Source: Lithodes maja (lineage: Eukaryota > Arthropoda > Malacostraca > Decapoda > Lithodidae). Taken from it: a stretch of DNA of 64,000 bases. The stretch lies in the NCBI GenBank assembly GCA_037953745.1, contig JBAKBP010006583.1:44907-108906 (forward strand), written 5' to 3'. Each line of letters starts with the position of its first letter. The stretch's first letter is position 1. Below are positions 51,601-63,514 of this stretch, piece after piece. The notes beneath the pieces are model-generated. The model made no database searches. It had not been told where the DNA came from and was given only the letters and a program-made list of their open reading frames with translations. Position numbers and translations under genes: made by a program.

Positions 51601-51914
51601 TGCCCTGCACCTGCACTAGCGGTGACAGGCCCCGGGGCCTCTCCAGACTCTAACATAGGTGCCAATAATGAGTCACCAAGAAACACTGCCGGCTCAAAAC
51701 TCTCCAATTGACCAACACTTCCCATTTTCTTGTGACCTTTCCTCCGCGGTTTGATAGACTGAGGTGGTGGCTGCAAGGCTCCGGATGTCTGAGAACGCGT
51801 CACAACACACGCCATGGTTTGTACGCTACACTTCTCAACCCACTCCTGTTCCTCCCTACTAACGTCAGCCGCCTTCTCGGCAACGACCAAGGGTGAAACC
51901 TTAGAAGCAGGCAT
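48684..51914 (-). pseudogene. Gypsy C Pol: integrase, RT, RNase H with one nonsense codon
   Basis: From 51914 to 49155 the frame is open: HHCC finger (LAHDVPLTGHLG, CHTCQ), integrase D, D, E blocks, GPY module, then complete RT with YLDD and GYYRRFIKGYSTVLAPLTDL. It stops at a TAG at about 49155, where element A and family usage have Trp (FCW in A), so a TGG to TAG change is likely. RNase H resumes in the same frame (48684-49127: LATDASGVGAGAVLLQ, TDHHPLKFLNQ, VIADCLSRV). Order integrase-RT-RNase H as in element A. The ATG at 51914 is not a true start; the polyprotein came from Gag. Confidence 0.9.
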
Positions 51915-51924
51915 CGCAAAGTCG

Positions 51925-54900
51925 TTGCCGAGGAGGAGGTCGACCCCCCAACAGGCAAGTTCTCTACAATTCCTACATCCAGCTCCTTCGCCACACCACC
52001 CACCTCTAGCTCCATCTGCACCAGCGGGTAGGACTTCGTAGCATTGATCCCCTGAACTACCACCACCCGAGCAGCGTTAATCGGTCTACCAGTAAAGTTC
52101 TTTAACAAGGTCTGAGAAGCCCCCATATAACGCAATAGCTTAACTCCTCGCCTTTCGCCAGCCCACCTCACAAAACCATGCCCTCTATGACCCCCAAAGA
52201 CATCGCGGACAGCAGGGGCGTAACTCCCGGGGGGGACAGGGGGGACATGTCCCCCCCAAAGTTTGAGTCAGCGGGGACACAGTATACTTTGTCCCCCCCC
52301 AATAAAATACAAATATTATGATTAAATATCACGCTTCTACAAAGACTGTTAGAGCAAGGAAAATAGAGTTGTTACACCTTTGAAACTGACAAACTGTGTC
52401 CCCCAATAGATAATAAATATTATGATAAAATATTAATTATATCACCGTTATCACGCTTCTAAGTTCTAAAATATCAGAGCACGGAAAATAGAGTTGTTAC
52501 CCCTTAAAAGTTAAAACTGTTCGGAAGTTTTCTTTTAACCTCTGAACAAAATGTATGTAGAGTTTGTAGGAACATAGTTAATCATTAATTATATTATAAA
52601 GTATCGTGAATATTTATTCATTATATATTTAATTACTATAATTATCTATGAAAATGAAAGATTAATTTATTTCTGCAATTTTTTTCGTTCTTGAATGCGG
52701 CATGCCAAACGTTTCATTGTTTACATTGACAAAATGTATTTGGCAATTTCTAAACCCCATGTGTAACAAAAGGATTGACAGCCTGTATATAGCTATTGCC
52801 TCATCATCCGTTTAATTTCTATGCATGGCTAGTACTCTGTATCACTGTATGAGTAATCACCAAGCTATGTTTAACTAATGTATGCAGAAGCTATGCATCT
52901 CAATAAAAGGTAAATATAGCACCTTCTTTATATTATGATGTAGCCTATAATATGGATTTGTATCTATAAGTAGGCTACTGGTACTCTTATCTTAATAAGG
53001 AACAATTATTATCACTATTATTTCATTATCATTAATACTGTATCTTTGTGTTGGGTAAAATCCTACCTCCCTTGTAGCCTAATATATTTCTTTGAACAGA
53101 TAAGCTAGAAATGGGACTCTCTCATATATATACTGTACAATTAATGCTCCAGGTGGATAGTATAGCATTTATTTTATATCATCACCATCATCATCATTAC
53201 CACTATTGAGTCAAAGTTCTATAATTCTAGGGTAAGCATGTAACCAAATATTTCATGGCATCCATGCATATGTCACATAATTGCTTTCAGATGCTTATTG
53301 TTAAACCACCCATATTATTAAGTTTACCACTCCAAATAGCCCTCACAATGCTCCTAAAATGAGCTCAAATTTCAAAAAATTTCGGGGGGGGGGGGGGGGG
53401 GGGCTCACAGAGCCCCCCCAGACCCCCCAGCTGAACAGCTCGCTTCGCTCGCCTGCCACTACATTATCCCCCCCAACTTTTGGGAGCCAGTTACGCCCCT
53501 GGCGGACAGGGTTCGAGCCTTCCGGACTCTTGAACACAGGCTGTGTCCCACCCTCTGACGAACTACCCTTGGCAAACTCAGAAGATATAGGCGACACCCC
53601 TATGCTGCGGGCCAATGACACAACCTTGTTTGGTGGCTTGTTCGGACAAGCATTTGCAAAGTGACCCTCCTTGTGACATGCAAAGCACTCTTTACTCTTT
53701 GGTTTCCCTTGGGAGTGGGAGGTACCATTAGACTTCTTATACGGGACGGTATTTGGTTTATGTTCAGTTTTATTGTCAGTGCTAGATGGTTTTGTGTATT
53801 TATGTGTATCAAAATTCTTGGGAGGGGGAGGGGTACGATCCTTTGCACCCGACTCACTCCTAGCTGCTGCTTTGCACCCTCGAATTAATGACAGTCGGCG
53901 GTCAGCCATTTCTGCTGCCTCCTGGAGAGTTCTAGGATTTTTTTCCTTTATATTTAATGTTACGTCCCCGCCTGTGCACTTAAAGAACTGCTCCAAGAGA
54001 ACCAGCTCACTCAACTTCTCAAAAGTAGCTGCCCTCTCAGAATGCAGCCAATGTCGTAGTGCATCAGACAAGTCCCGGGCGTGTTCTAGGAAGGTACTAT
54101 CCTTGCCCTTAGTAACACCCCGAAACTTCAAGCGGTAAGTTTCTGGTTGTAACTCATAGGCCCGTAGTGCAGCCTTCTTTAGCTCATCATAAACTACACA
54201 GGACTCTAAAGGTAGTGCATCATACGCTTTTAGCCCCTTTCCTAGGAGTCTTGATGAAACTAATGCTGCCCACTTTTCCTGAGGCCACTGGTGTTCCTGA
54301 CACTTCTTCTCAAATCGCATAAAAAACTCAGCCACACCTAATTCATCGAATACAGGAAGTAGTTTAAGCAGGTGCGACAATGATTGGTCCCGATGTCTGT
54401 TACCTCCCCCAATATTTCGTCCTGTTACCTCCACTCGAGATCTCTCCAGCTCCCTGTCAGCCCGATACCTAGTAGACTCTGCCTGCAGTTCAGCCTCTCG
54501 TATAGCTGTTCTCTCTGCAGCCTCAGCCTGCACACTAGCCTGTCTCTCGGCAGCCTCAACCTGAGCTCTAGCCTGTCTTTCGGCGGCCTCAACCTTGGCC
54601 ATCTCAAGCCGAAACAACAAATCTGGAGTCAACCCTTGAGGAGGGGAAGGTGCATTTAATGGAGAGGGTCCCTGTGATTGAATTCCACGCTGCCATTGAC
54701 CATCAACTTGGGGGTATGTACTAAATTCAGGCACCCTGACATTTGATATGGGGGTAGAGTGGAGGGGGGCTGAGGACCGGGGCCCCCAGTCGCCTCTCCA
54801 CCCAGGTCTCTCCCTTCTAAACCCAATATCAAAGTCCTCAGCTGATCTTTCCTCATGCCACTTAAAACCTGGTGACCCTGAAGACCTGCCACACACTTTA

Positions 54901-55060
54901 AGCCATACTTATTCAGCTTCAACACCCTGGCAGCGGTAAGGGGCACCTCTAAAAATCTTCTTGCACCCTCCTCGCTATCGACTAGCCACTCCACAAGTCT
55001 TTCTCCCTCCGAGCCCGTATCGTGACCTGACCCATCACTGTGTTCTGATGTATTAGACAT
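51925..55060 (-). pseudogene. Gypsy C Gag and protease, split by frameshifts and an insertion
   Basis: The ATG at 55060 (MSNTSEHSDGSGHD) opens a 134-codon frame overlapping a longer one from 54896, as in copy B. The longer frame holds the Ala/Glu/Arg-rich helix, capsid-like region and the knuckle CFACHKEGHFANAC, then runs into the hAT insertion at 53501. Past the insertion the protease is at about 52170-51940; its active-site motif reads YMGAS where A and B have DTGAS, so the catalytic Asp is lost. A one-base deletion near 51945 also breaks the frame. Confidence 0.88.
52213..53501. mobile_element. non-autonomous hAT-type element with 8-bp TSD
   Basis: 1289 bp, ends CAGGGGCGTAACT and the inverse AGTTACGCCCCTG, flanked by gcggacag at 52205-52212 and 53502-53509. 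Gypsy copy B has the uninterrupted site (gcggacagggttcgagcc near 44690). An 8-bp duplication and CAGGG-type termini fit hAT. No transposase ORF is visible; the interior is AT-rich with a G20 run at 53384-53403. Confidence 0.93.
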
Positions 55061-55254
55061 GTTTGTGTACTGCAGTAATTATCACGGTTATAGAATGTGC
55101 CTTATCTCCTATGCAAGTATGTATATACTAATGTTATTTAAAGTCTTTAATGTGTTACATTGGTTGCTCCAAAAAAAAACTCTATGTCCACTGTATTCCT
55201 CTAATCATAAGGAATCTCAAAACAAATGACCACTATATTCCTCTGTTCAGTAAA
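55061..55254 (-). other. 5' leader of Gypsy C
   Basis: About 190 bp between primer-binding site and Gag ATG, nearly identical to the leader of copy B. Confidence 0.8.
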
Positions 55255-55272
55255 TCCTATGCAAGGTCGCCA
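55255..55272 (-). other. primer-binding site of Gypsy C
   Basis: Minus strand tggcgaccttgcatagga, two bases from the LTR end; identical to copy B. Confidence 0.75.
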
Positions 55273-55274
55273 TT

Positions 55275-57172
55275 TGTTACGTCCTGGGATATATAAACAC
55301 TGGGCTCTTTCTATTGGACTAGGTATGCGGCAACAAGCAACAACGGAAAACGCTAGATACAACCCTTATCTATAAACCCAGGCAACAAACCACCCTAAAC
55401 CGTCAAGAGTCCTGCCTGGACAACGAGGTATCCTATGACTCGGTTACAGGGTGCACGCACTATAGACTGCTGATAGTCAAGCAGGCTATATAAAAGATCA
55501 CACAATTAAGTTGACTTAAAGCTTCAAGGAAAAGATAGATAACGGAATTAAAGTGCAGAAACAATTTAATAACAAAGTAGAAGAAAGTACATTTAACGTT
55601 ACGTTAATTAATACAACTAATCACCCCTGCGTGATAGAAGGTGAAAGCAAACAGTCCTCAAAACATCGTACTGGTAGACAAGATGCAGGTTTCTAAACTG
55701 CATGCGGCTACTGTAGGATCTGATGCTTAGCAAAGAAAGTACGTTACGGATTTAGAGAACTCTTAACTCATAAGCAGGAATAAATACTAGTGATAGGCCA
55801 TACAGTGTATAATGGCATAGGTATAATTAAATAAAGGCAGCAACTCGCAACATAACCACATACAGGTGTGCTTCTCACTCTTAGTCAGGCAAGCCTGCTC
55901 GGACAGAGTCTCTAAGCCACACCCTGACTCACAATGCTCACAAAAACGGTAAACTGTGGCACAATAACAAGCATACAGAGATGATAAACCCCTAGCTGTT
56001 AATCTGCCAGGTGGCAGAGGTCTAGCTGGAAGGATATAGGCTTTGGATACCCGGGCTGAGCCACCTGCTCTAGCCTAGGGACGTTCCCAAGTCTGTGCGC
56101 CAAATTACTCTAATTGAAAGGGTGCTCTCTTGAGAGACTCAGATCACAAGTATCTGACTCTCTCCTGGCGACCCTAAAACAAAAGCAAGACGTGCTAGCG
56201 CAGTGCTGAGTGGACTAGGCAAGGGCCCTCACACAACACAACACTAGACACACAGGGACACAGACAAGAAAATGCCCCCAGACTCCCACGGGTATCCTAG
56301 TAAAGTCGTGCGGGTCCACAGGACTCGCACCAGCAGACTTTACTTAAAGGATCGCAAAAAACCTCCTCTCCGGTCTAGCCCCTGCTAACCTGACACAAGA
56401 ACACACTAGCAAGCATGAAACCACCAAATATGAGACAACAAAAAAACTTCCTAGGTCTCATTAACAATTAAATCTCTGCATAAAGCCCAAATCCTATCTA
56501 ATTATCTGAGAGCTCGTCGTTAATACAATAATAGATATAAGGTCTATCAAGGGGATGGGATAATTAAATAGATTGGTGAAGTAGTGGAAGGAAGGTATAC
56601 AAAGTAAGAGAGAAAGTTTCTAAGTGGGGTTGAGAGGGATAGATATCAAGGGGGTCCGAAGGGTACGACAGTGAGGTGAGCTCTGAGTCTTGAATCTGTC
56701 TGGACCCCACCCTAGGCATGCAAAATACATCCCATGCATGGCAACACTCAACACAGTTGCCGGGTCAAAATCCTCTACCCCGTGCGTGAGTCGAAACTAA
56801 GCCTAACGTTGCAATCAAATGCACGTGGCAACATCAGGCTCGTCCCAAGCTGGACTCTCCGCGCGAAGCAACGTCCCCCAGCCGGTCTCTCTCTCCCGCT
56901 CGTCTCCTCCCACTCTCACTAGACTTACATCTTATATATTATAATGAAACAATCAACTATTGAGAATAAAATATACTAAGATGCGTTGGTTAAGAATAAG
57001 GGCAGCTTCAAGCTGTGAAATAACATAAGAATATCCCAGACATTAGTTACGTTGTCGTAGGATATATACTAAGGAAAACCCTGCCGGCCGGTTGCCGCCA
57101 GCCGGTTTCTAAACGGCTGGGCAGCCGACGCGCGCGCATGCCCGCACGTGGCTACTATGCAGAAACGTCACA
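55275..57172 (-). repeat. 5' LTR of Gypsy copy C
   Basis: 1898 bp, minus-strand TGTGACGTTTCTGC to CGTAACA. The outer edge meets (CA)n at 57173, then a CR1-like LINE. A 5-bp target-site duplication cannot be tested because the array's other end is truncated. Confidence 0.92.
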
Positions 57173-57198
57173 ACACACACACACAGACAGACACACAC

Positions 57199-59660
57199 AC
57201 CGGAGACTTCAACAGTGGGAATATTGATTGGTCAACTTTAGAGTGATCTGAGAGAGAAAACAGTTGGGGATGTAGACTACTAGAGTTGATGACAACATAC
57301 CTGTTGCATCAACACATAGAAGAGCCAACAAGGGTGAGAGGGAGTGATACTCCTTCATTATTAGATCTGTTTTTTACGAGATGTGCCAATGAGATATTTG
57401 AGGTAAGTTATAAACCACCAGTAGGTAAAAGTGATCATGTCGTATTAGACTTTAATTTTATATTGAAGTATGACTTATTACCAAGTAAAGAGGAGTTCAA
57501 GAAAGACCGGCTGGATTATCCTAGAGGAAGATATAACAAATTGCGAGAGTTTTTCCAAAACATTAATTGGGAGGATAAAGTATTGAATAAATATGATATT
57601 AATGAGCAATACGAAGCCTTCTGTGACATATGCACACAAGGTGCTGACAAATATATACCAATAGCCAAGGATTTTCCTAAAACAAAGAATGATTGGTTTG
57701 GTGCTAGATGTTATAAAGCTAAAGTTGAACGTGATAGGTTATGGAAACGCTATAGAAGACACAAGAGTGATCAATCTTACGAGAGGTATAAACTAGCAAG
57801 AAATAACTACACCAAAGTGAGGAGACAGGAGGAGAAGGATTTTGAGAGAGGGGTGGTTATGAAGAGCAAAGATGATCCCAACATATATGGATTCATAAAT
57901 AAGAGAACTAAAGTGAAGGAAAAGATCCAAAGGATCGTTCACAATGGAGAAATATTTGAGGAGGAGGACAAAATGAGTGAGGTTTTTAATGCAAAATTTC
58001 GATCGGTGTTTGTTCAAGAAAATAATGATGGTGATGATGCTTATAAGAATCCAATACAGAGACCAGTCATGCCCATGAAATATATTATAATAAGAAGGGA
58101 TGAAGTAAGGGACTGCATGTTAGACCTAAATAAAAGAAAGGCTATGGGGCCGGATCAGATTTCTGGGTGGATGTTGAGTGAATGTGCAGAGGAACTAAGC
58201 TTTCCCATAACAGAGATATTAAAAAAATCTTTGTCCCAAGGCAAGCTACCCGAGGTGTGGCAGGCTGCTGATATTGTACCGATATACAAGAAAGGACCGA
58301 AAGCAGATGCAAATAACTACAGACCCGTGTCTTTGACTAGTGTTGTAGTAAACCTGCTTGAGAAATTGATCAGGAAATTTTGGATTTGTCACCTCGAGGA
58401 GAACCATTTACTATCGGATTGTCAGTTTGGTTTTAGGTCGAATAGGTCATGTGTGTCAAATTTGCTGAGCTTCTATGATAGAGTGATTGAAATTATGCAA
58501 GAACGAGACGGATGGGCAGATTGTGTAATTTTAGATTTCAAAAAAGCTTTTGATAAAGTACCCCATTCAAGGCTTCTATATAAACTTGAAATGTGTGGAG
58601 GAATCACCGGTGGACTCTTAAAATGGATGAAGGATTTCTTAACCGGGAGGAAAATGAGAACCATCATAAGAGGGAAATATTCATCATGGAGTGATGTGAT
58701 AAGTGGAGTGCCCCTGGGCTCAGTGTTGGCCCCATTGATGTTTTTAATTTTTATAAACGATCTGCCTCTTGGAATTAGCAGCTATATTAACATGTTCGCC
58801 GATGACGCAAAATTAGTAAGGAAAGTGGTTGATAACAATTGCTGTAAAATGCTCCAGGAGGACATCAATAAGCTGTATCAATGGAGCCGAATGTGGAAAA
58901 TGGAGTTCAACATTGATAAATGCCACGTGATGGAGATGGGAGACGGCCAGGGAAGACCCCATGGGGAGTACAGTATGGACGATGTAAGGTTGGAAAAGTC
59001 AGAGAAGGAAAAAGACTTATGAGTTGTAGTGAACAGGAGGTTAGATCCCGGTGACCATATCAATAACTTGGTAAATAAGGCATATTCGTGGTGGGCTAAT
59101 ATTAGGGTAGCGTTTAAATTCCTAAATGAAGACATGGTGAAGATATTAATAACACAGTTGTTAAGGCATAGCCTGGAGTATGCAGCGGTTGTATGGAATC
59201 CACATATGAAAAAACACATAAGTAAGCTCGATACAATTCAGCGTGTGATCACAAGATGGGTGCCAGGGTTAAACAAACTTACAATATGAAGACCGGCTGT
59301 GTCACCTGGGGATTCCCTCACTTGAACAGAGAAGGGAGAGGGGAGACATGATAGCTTTATTTAGGTGTGTTCACGGAAAGGAATATATTGATCAAACAAA
59401 TTTTGTTTGGCCAGCGGTGGGGAGGACGAGAGGACATGACTATAAACTGTTGAGGAGGAGAGCTAGGAAGGATGTTAGAAAGTTTGGTTTTCCAGATAGA
59501 ATGGTTGAGAAGTGGAATAAGTTACCAAACGACCTAGTGTGTGCACAAAGTATTCAAGCTTTTAAAGTAAATTATGATAAGTTAAAGGCTAACGGGACAC
59601 TACGAGAGTAATCTCAATCCTGTAAAATACAATTAGGTAAATACAATTAGGTAAATACAC
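57199..59660 (+). mobile_element. CR1-like LINE copy 1, 5'-truncated
   Basis: Begins directly after (CA)n with the endonuclease block GDFNSGNIDW, then RT, C-terminal domain and a 3' end with repeated aattaggtaaatac at about 59630-59655. That tail is shared in form with copy 2 (aaataggtaaatac at about 61420). The coding sequence has at least three lesions. Confidence 0.85.
57286..59022 (+). pseudogene. CR1-like ORF2: end of endonuclease and reverse transcriptase
   Basis: Upstream of this ATG the frame contains a stop (TGA near 57243), so the ATG is not the native start. Residues 1-60 are the end of an APE endonuclease (LLDLFF, then GKSDHVVLDF). RT follows: NKRKAMGPDQISGWMLSECA, IVPIYKKGPKADANNYRPVS, QFGFRSNRSCVSNLLSF, VILDFKKAFDKVPHSRLL, GVPLGSVLAPLMFL and catalytic FADD. 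The frame closes at 59022. The protein continues in other frames at 59029-59289 and 59348-59611 (VGRTRGHDYKLLRRRARKD), the usual CR1 C-terminus. GVPLG replaces the usual GVPQG. Confidence 0.88.
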
Positions 59661-59779
59661 ACACAGCCATACATACACACACACGCAAAAACAGACAGAC
59701 AGACACACACACAGACAGATAGACAGACACACACACATACAGACAGACAGACATAGACACACACATAGACACAGACACA
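59655..59779 (+). repeat. (CA)n/(GACA)n compound microsatellite
   Basis: acacac and agacagac blocks separate the two CR1-like copies. The Cys/Val-rich antisense ORFs here are artefacts. Confidence 0.9.
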
Positions 59780-61450
59780 CAAATTGCTGAAATTGATGCA
59801 GGATTTGGACGTGAGGAAATCAATGGGACCAGATGGAGTGGCTGGATGGATCCTCAAAGAATGTGCGGAAGAGTTAGTGGAACCAATCTATGAAATCATC
59901 AAATCTTCACTGAATGAGGGAGACCTGCCAGTGGAATGGAAGAGAGCTAACATAGTACCAATTTACAAAGGAGGAGACAGAGAAAATCCGCTTAACTACA
60001 GACCGGTGTCCCTCACCAGCATTGTTTGTAAAATTTGTGAGAAAATTATAAGGAAAAAGTGGACACACTTCATTGAGGGACAGGGGGTGCTTAGCGAGAA
60101 ACAATTTGGATTCAGGGAAGGGAGATCTTGTGTATCTAATTTATTAAGCTTTTATAGCAGAGTTGTAGATGTTACACAAGAGAGAGAGGGATGGGTTGAC
60201 TGTGTTTACCTGGACCTGAAAAAGGCCTTTGACAGGGTGCCTCACAAAAGGTTATTGTGGAAATTGCAGGTTGTTGGAGGTGTACATGGTAGGATGTTAA
60301 AATGGATGGAAAACTTTTTAATAGGAAGAGAAATGAGGACCACGATACGAGACGAATATTCACAGTGGAGGAGTGTGACGAGCGGAGTACCACAGGGATC
60401 AGTGTTGGGTCCGATAATGTTCCTACTTTATGTAAACGACATGCCAGAAAACTTGAATAGTCATATGAATATGTTTGCGGATGACGCTAAGATCATGAAG
60501 AATGTCACCTGTATAGAAAGTTGTCAGGATCTTCAAAAGGACCTAGATGAGTTGCACAGATGGAGCCAAACCTGGAAAATGAGTTTCAATGCAGAAAAGT
60601 GTCATGTTTTGGAAGTGGGAACAAGTGAGATAAGGCCAAGCTGGGTGTACAAATTAGGAACTGAAATAATCGGCAAAACACGGCATGAGAAGGACCTTGG
60701 AGTGATAATACAAGATGATCTATCCCCGGAGAAGCATATTAACATGATCATTGGAGGAGCATATGGAATAATAACCAATATGAGAGTGGCATTTAACTAT
60801 TTGGATGAAGAAATGTTAAGAAAATTGATAATGACTATGATAAGACCAAGATTAGAATATGCAGCAGTGATATGGTCACCACATTTGAAAAAACATATAA
60901 ACAAATTAGAGAAAGTCCAAAGGATAGCAACGAAGATGATCCCAAGATTGAAGGAGTTGACATATGAGGAAAGACTTAAGACACTACAACTGCCTACCTT
61001 GAAAGAGAGAAGGGAACGAGGCGACTTAATAACGATGTTCAAGGGAGTAAAAAGTTTGGAACGAGTAGATAGGGAAGATCTATTCGTGAGGGATAATGGA
61101 AGGACAAGAGGGCACGAGTTTAAGCTGAGGAAGGGCAGATGTCGTAAGGACACAAAGAAATTCAGCTTCCCATATAGGAGTATAGAGACTTGGAACAACT
61201 TGGAGGAGGAGGTGGTGAGAGCGAGGAACATTAACATGTTCAAATCTAGGTTGGATAAAAGTAAATATGGAAATAGGGCAACATAAGTTATGATATGTTA
61301 GTCCAAAATACTGGGAACTGGGAATATCCATTACGATACTTGTCTAAGTAAAATGGATTGATTATAAAGTAACTAAGACAGGACAACACGAGCGCTGCTC
61401 AATTCCTGTAAACTACAAATAGGTAAATACAAATAGGTAAATACACACAC
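59780..61450 (+). mobile_element. CR1-like LINE copy 2, 5'-truncated
   Basis: Starts in the linker before RT, runs to a stop at 61284, then a 3' UTR ending in two aaataggtaaatac units and (CA)n. Same lineage as copy 1 but clearly diverged. Confidence 0.88.
59784..61286 (+). CDS. CR1-like reverse transcriptase and C-terminal domain, open but lacking endonuclease
   Basis: 500 codons without interruption. RT blocks: RKSMGPDGVAGWILKECAEE, NYRPVSLTSIVCKICEKI, QFGFREGRSCVSNLLSF, VYLDLKKAFDRVPHKRLL, GVPQGSVLGPIMFLLYVND and catalytic FADD (231-234). Then the thumb (HEKDLGVIIQDDLSPEKHIN), PRLEYAAVIWSPH and the C-terminal GRTRGHEFKLRKGRCRKD. This enzyme copies LINE RNA at a nicked target. The first ATG is internal, and without an APE domain the fragment is not autonomous. 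The intact frame suggests recent insertion. Confidence 0.9.
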   Translation: MLKLMQDLDVRKSMGPDGVAGWILKECAEELVEPIYEIIKSSLNEGDLPVEWKRANIVPIYKGGDRENPLNYRPVSLTSIVCKICEKIIRKKWTHFIEGQGVLSEKQFGFREGRSCVSNLLSFYSRVVDVTQEREGWVDCVYLDLKKAFDRVPHKRLLWKLQVVGGVHGRMLKWMENFLIGREMRTTIRDEYSQWRSVTSGVPQGSVLGPIMFLLYVNDMPENLNSHMNMFADDAKIMKNVTCIESCQDLQKDLDELHRWSQTWKMSFNAEKCHVLEVGTSEIRPSWVYKLGTEIIGKTRHEKDLGVIIQDDLSPEKHINMIIGGAYGIITNMRVAFNYLDEEMLRKLIMTMIRPRLEYAAVIWSPHLKKHINKLEKVQRIATKMIPRLKELTYEERLKTLQLPTLKERRERGDLITMFKGVKSLERVDREDLFVRDNGRTRGHEFKLRKGRCRKDTKKFSFPYRSIETWNNLEEEVVRARNINMFKSRLDKSKYGNRAT

Positions 61451-61644
61451 ACACAGACACAGACACACATACAGATAATCCTACACATGAGGTTCGGCAC
61501 ATCAAAGCCACATAGATCACTCAACCTATCCAGTAAATGGAAGGTGTAGTTGTGGTGGACAGATGATGCTACATCGGGAGCAACTATTTTTATTCATATT
61601 TTTTTCTCGTACAAATTATAGGAAATGGGTAGTTTTTCTGGTTT
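61451..61644. other. no gene seen
   Basis: Short CA-rich start, then single-copy-looking sequence before the dispersed repeat at 61645. Confidence 0.4.
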
Positions 61645-61970
61645 TTCCTAATTTTTAGCCCCATTAGTTTGCAGATTTTAAGGGGTTTGCTCCATTAGTT
61701 TGGCGATTTTCAGATCTTTCGTTCCATTTCTTTGTCAATATTAAGACTTTTGGTGTTATTTAGGTGTCAATTTTTTCCTGGGTAGCGATAGTGAGCCTGT
61801 AATTTAAGAGGATCCTCTATCTAAAAATGTACAAATATATCTTGAAGGAGGGTCTTGGGCGGGTTTTTTTATAAACTTAATTCATGTTTGGGGAGGAAAC
61901 TAAAACAAATTAGTGAAAAGATACACAAATTAGCAAATAAATACGCCCATCCCCCTCTTAACTCTTTCGT
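61645..61970 (+). repeat. dispersed unclassified repeat, copy 2
   Basis: Collinear with 20590-20905: tttttagccccattagtttg, ttaggtgtcaattttttcct, gcgatagtgagcctgtaa, cttgaaggagggtcttgg and ggggaggaaact. No ORF and no termini recognised. Confidence 0.8.
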
Positions 61971-62234
61971 AATCTACGGTATATATCAGGCCTCACGTGG
62001 TTCATAGTTTGGACAATCTCACTACAAAATGTCTGTGCAAGATATGAATAATTCCTACGGTTATCACTCCCGTTAGAGGCTGCCAATCAATAAGCTATGC
62101 ACATTTAAATTGCAGAGAGACCGTAAAACCCAATTAACCGATCTTCATACCCATAACAGCCGCATTAATTTCCACATCATATTACTTCTATTACACTTCA
62201 ACTCTTCTATGACTCAAGAATCTTAAGAATGTTA

Positions 62235-62345
62235 ACTGTGTTGGTGGTGTAATGGTTAACATGCTTATGTTCTGGGTGTGGTGTCCCGAGTTCGAATCCC
62301 GGGAGGACTGTATGCTTTCATTAGTTTATTCAAGTACATTGGGGT
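62235..62345 (+). mobile_element. tRNA-derived SINE, subfamily a
   Basis: tgttggtggtgtaatggtta (A-box-like), agttcgaatcccgg (B-box-like), then atgctttcattagttta and ttggggtttg. The tail matches the copies at 28005 and 26215. The cloverleaf is weak, so it is not called as a tRNA. Confidence 0.75.
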
Positions 62346-62364
62346 TTGTAATTGATGATTAATG

Positions 62365-62599
62365 TTAACCCTCTCACGTTCTTGACGCAATTTTGAGCCT
62401 ATTGGGAATACTTTAAAGCCTTTGTTACCATCAGGGGTATTTAGAAACCTTTAGTTTAGCTACTTCAACCTCTGCAGTTGTCTTTGAGTTAGCTGTGGGC
62501 AGAAAACTAATTTTGGAGAGGTAATTATAAGAGTGAGAGAACTCTATTTCTTATTGCAAATCTGGCAACCTCTACGTCATAAAAACGAGAAAGGGTTAA
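62365..62599 (+). mobile_element. piggyBac-type MITE (TTAA), copy 2
   Basis: 235 bp, ttaaccctctcac at the left and gaaagggttaa at the right, collinear with 9144-9378 throughout (for example aacctctgcagttgtctttg and agctgtgggcagaaaactaa). TTAA on both sides. No ORF. Confidence 0.85.
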
Positions 62600-62614
62600 A
62601 CACATGATGTTACT

Positions 62615-62646
<32 letters not shown>

Positions 62647-63510
62647 TTATTTAATGATTTCAGTATGTATATGTGTGAGAGAGAGAGAGAGCGAGCGAGA
62701 GCGAAGGAGAATAAACCAAGGTAGTAAGAGAGGGCTTAGGACGTGCTACCAGCAGGAAAGGGAAGATATCTGAGTGTAAGCCAGATGATAGACTTGTTGT
62801 TTATCTTGCAGTAAAACCAGCAAGCAACAACAGGCCAGGCAACGACTGGCTAACACTAACTATTGAAATTTCACCAAGAAAGTCCAGGATATTCTTAATA
62901 AACAAAACAACATATGAAATTATCCAAATTTTTCATGGATAAGACAACCAACAGAGCAAATAATGAAAAACCCATAAGGAGTGTTGGAGGTATACCGTAG
63001 TAATGGAGAAGACTGCAGGAGTTGTAAAAGATACTTGAGAAGATACACCTGAAGGTGGAGGTAGTAGCTAGGGTCCAGCATCCATGCAGGTATATCAGCC
63101 AGAGTGGTCAGATCGATCCCTGAGAGGAACATATGATGAAAGATGTATTGGCTGTGAGGGGATATGTGTGGAGGACTCAGTTACTCAGTTACTTGTTCGT
63201 CAAGGGGAATCCACGCAATGCGAGCTAAGCTCATTATTATCGCGCCTCCTTAACTGGGAATGTATTGCGTGAAATGCATGTCAAGTGTTTTATGTACTGT
63301 TGGAATGGCTGTGGATGTGTGTGTAGTCTGTATTTTAGCCAATTGGCGACATTGGAAACGAAGGCTTAGGGTGGATCTGTATGGTACCATTCTCACTATA
63401 GACGGTACCGTCTCGCCCGAAGGCTTAGGTAGCCATCAGCTTAGGTGAACCATATGATACCCATCTCGCCTTGTACCATTTTTGCCAACCCCAGATGGGA
63501 CGTCACAACG
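62600..63510. other. no gene seen; (AT)n and (GA)n microsatellites
   Basis: (TA)n at about 62616-62642 and (GA)n at about 62676-62705. The remainder has only short ORFs without family features. Confidence 0.5.
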
Positions 63511-63514
63511 TCGT

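Larger units (their letters stand above)
48361..57172 (-). mobile_element. Gypsy copy C: LTR, Gag, PR, INT, RT, RNaseH to the shared LTR
   Basis: A complete element layout in minus orientation using 55275-57172 as 5' LTR and 46463-48360 as 3' LTR. It carries a hAT-type insertion (52213-53501), a Gag frameshift, a one-base deletion in the protease region and a nonsense codon between RT and RNase H, so it is not autonomous. The right outer edge abuts a (CA)n run. Confidence 0.92.

Noticed and set aside
58473..61331. Antisense ORFs opposite the CR1-like elements
   Set aside because: They are low-complexity shadows of RT coding sequence with no domain.
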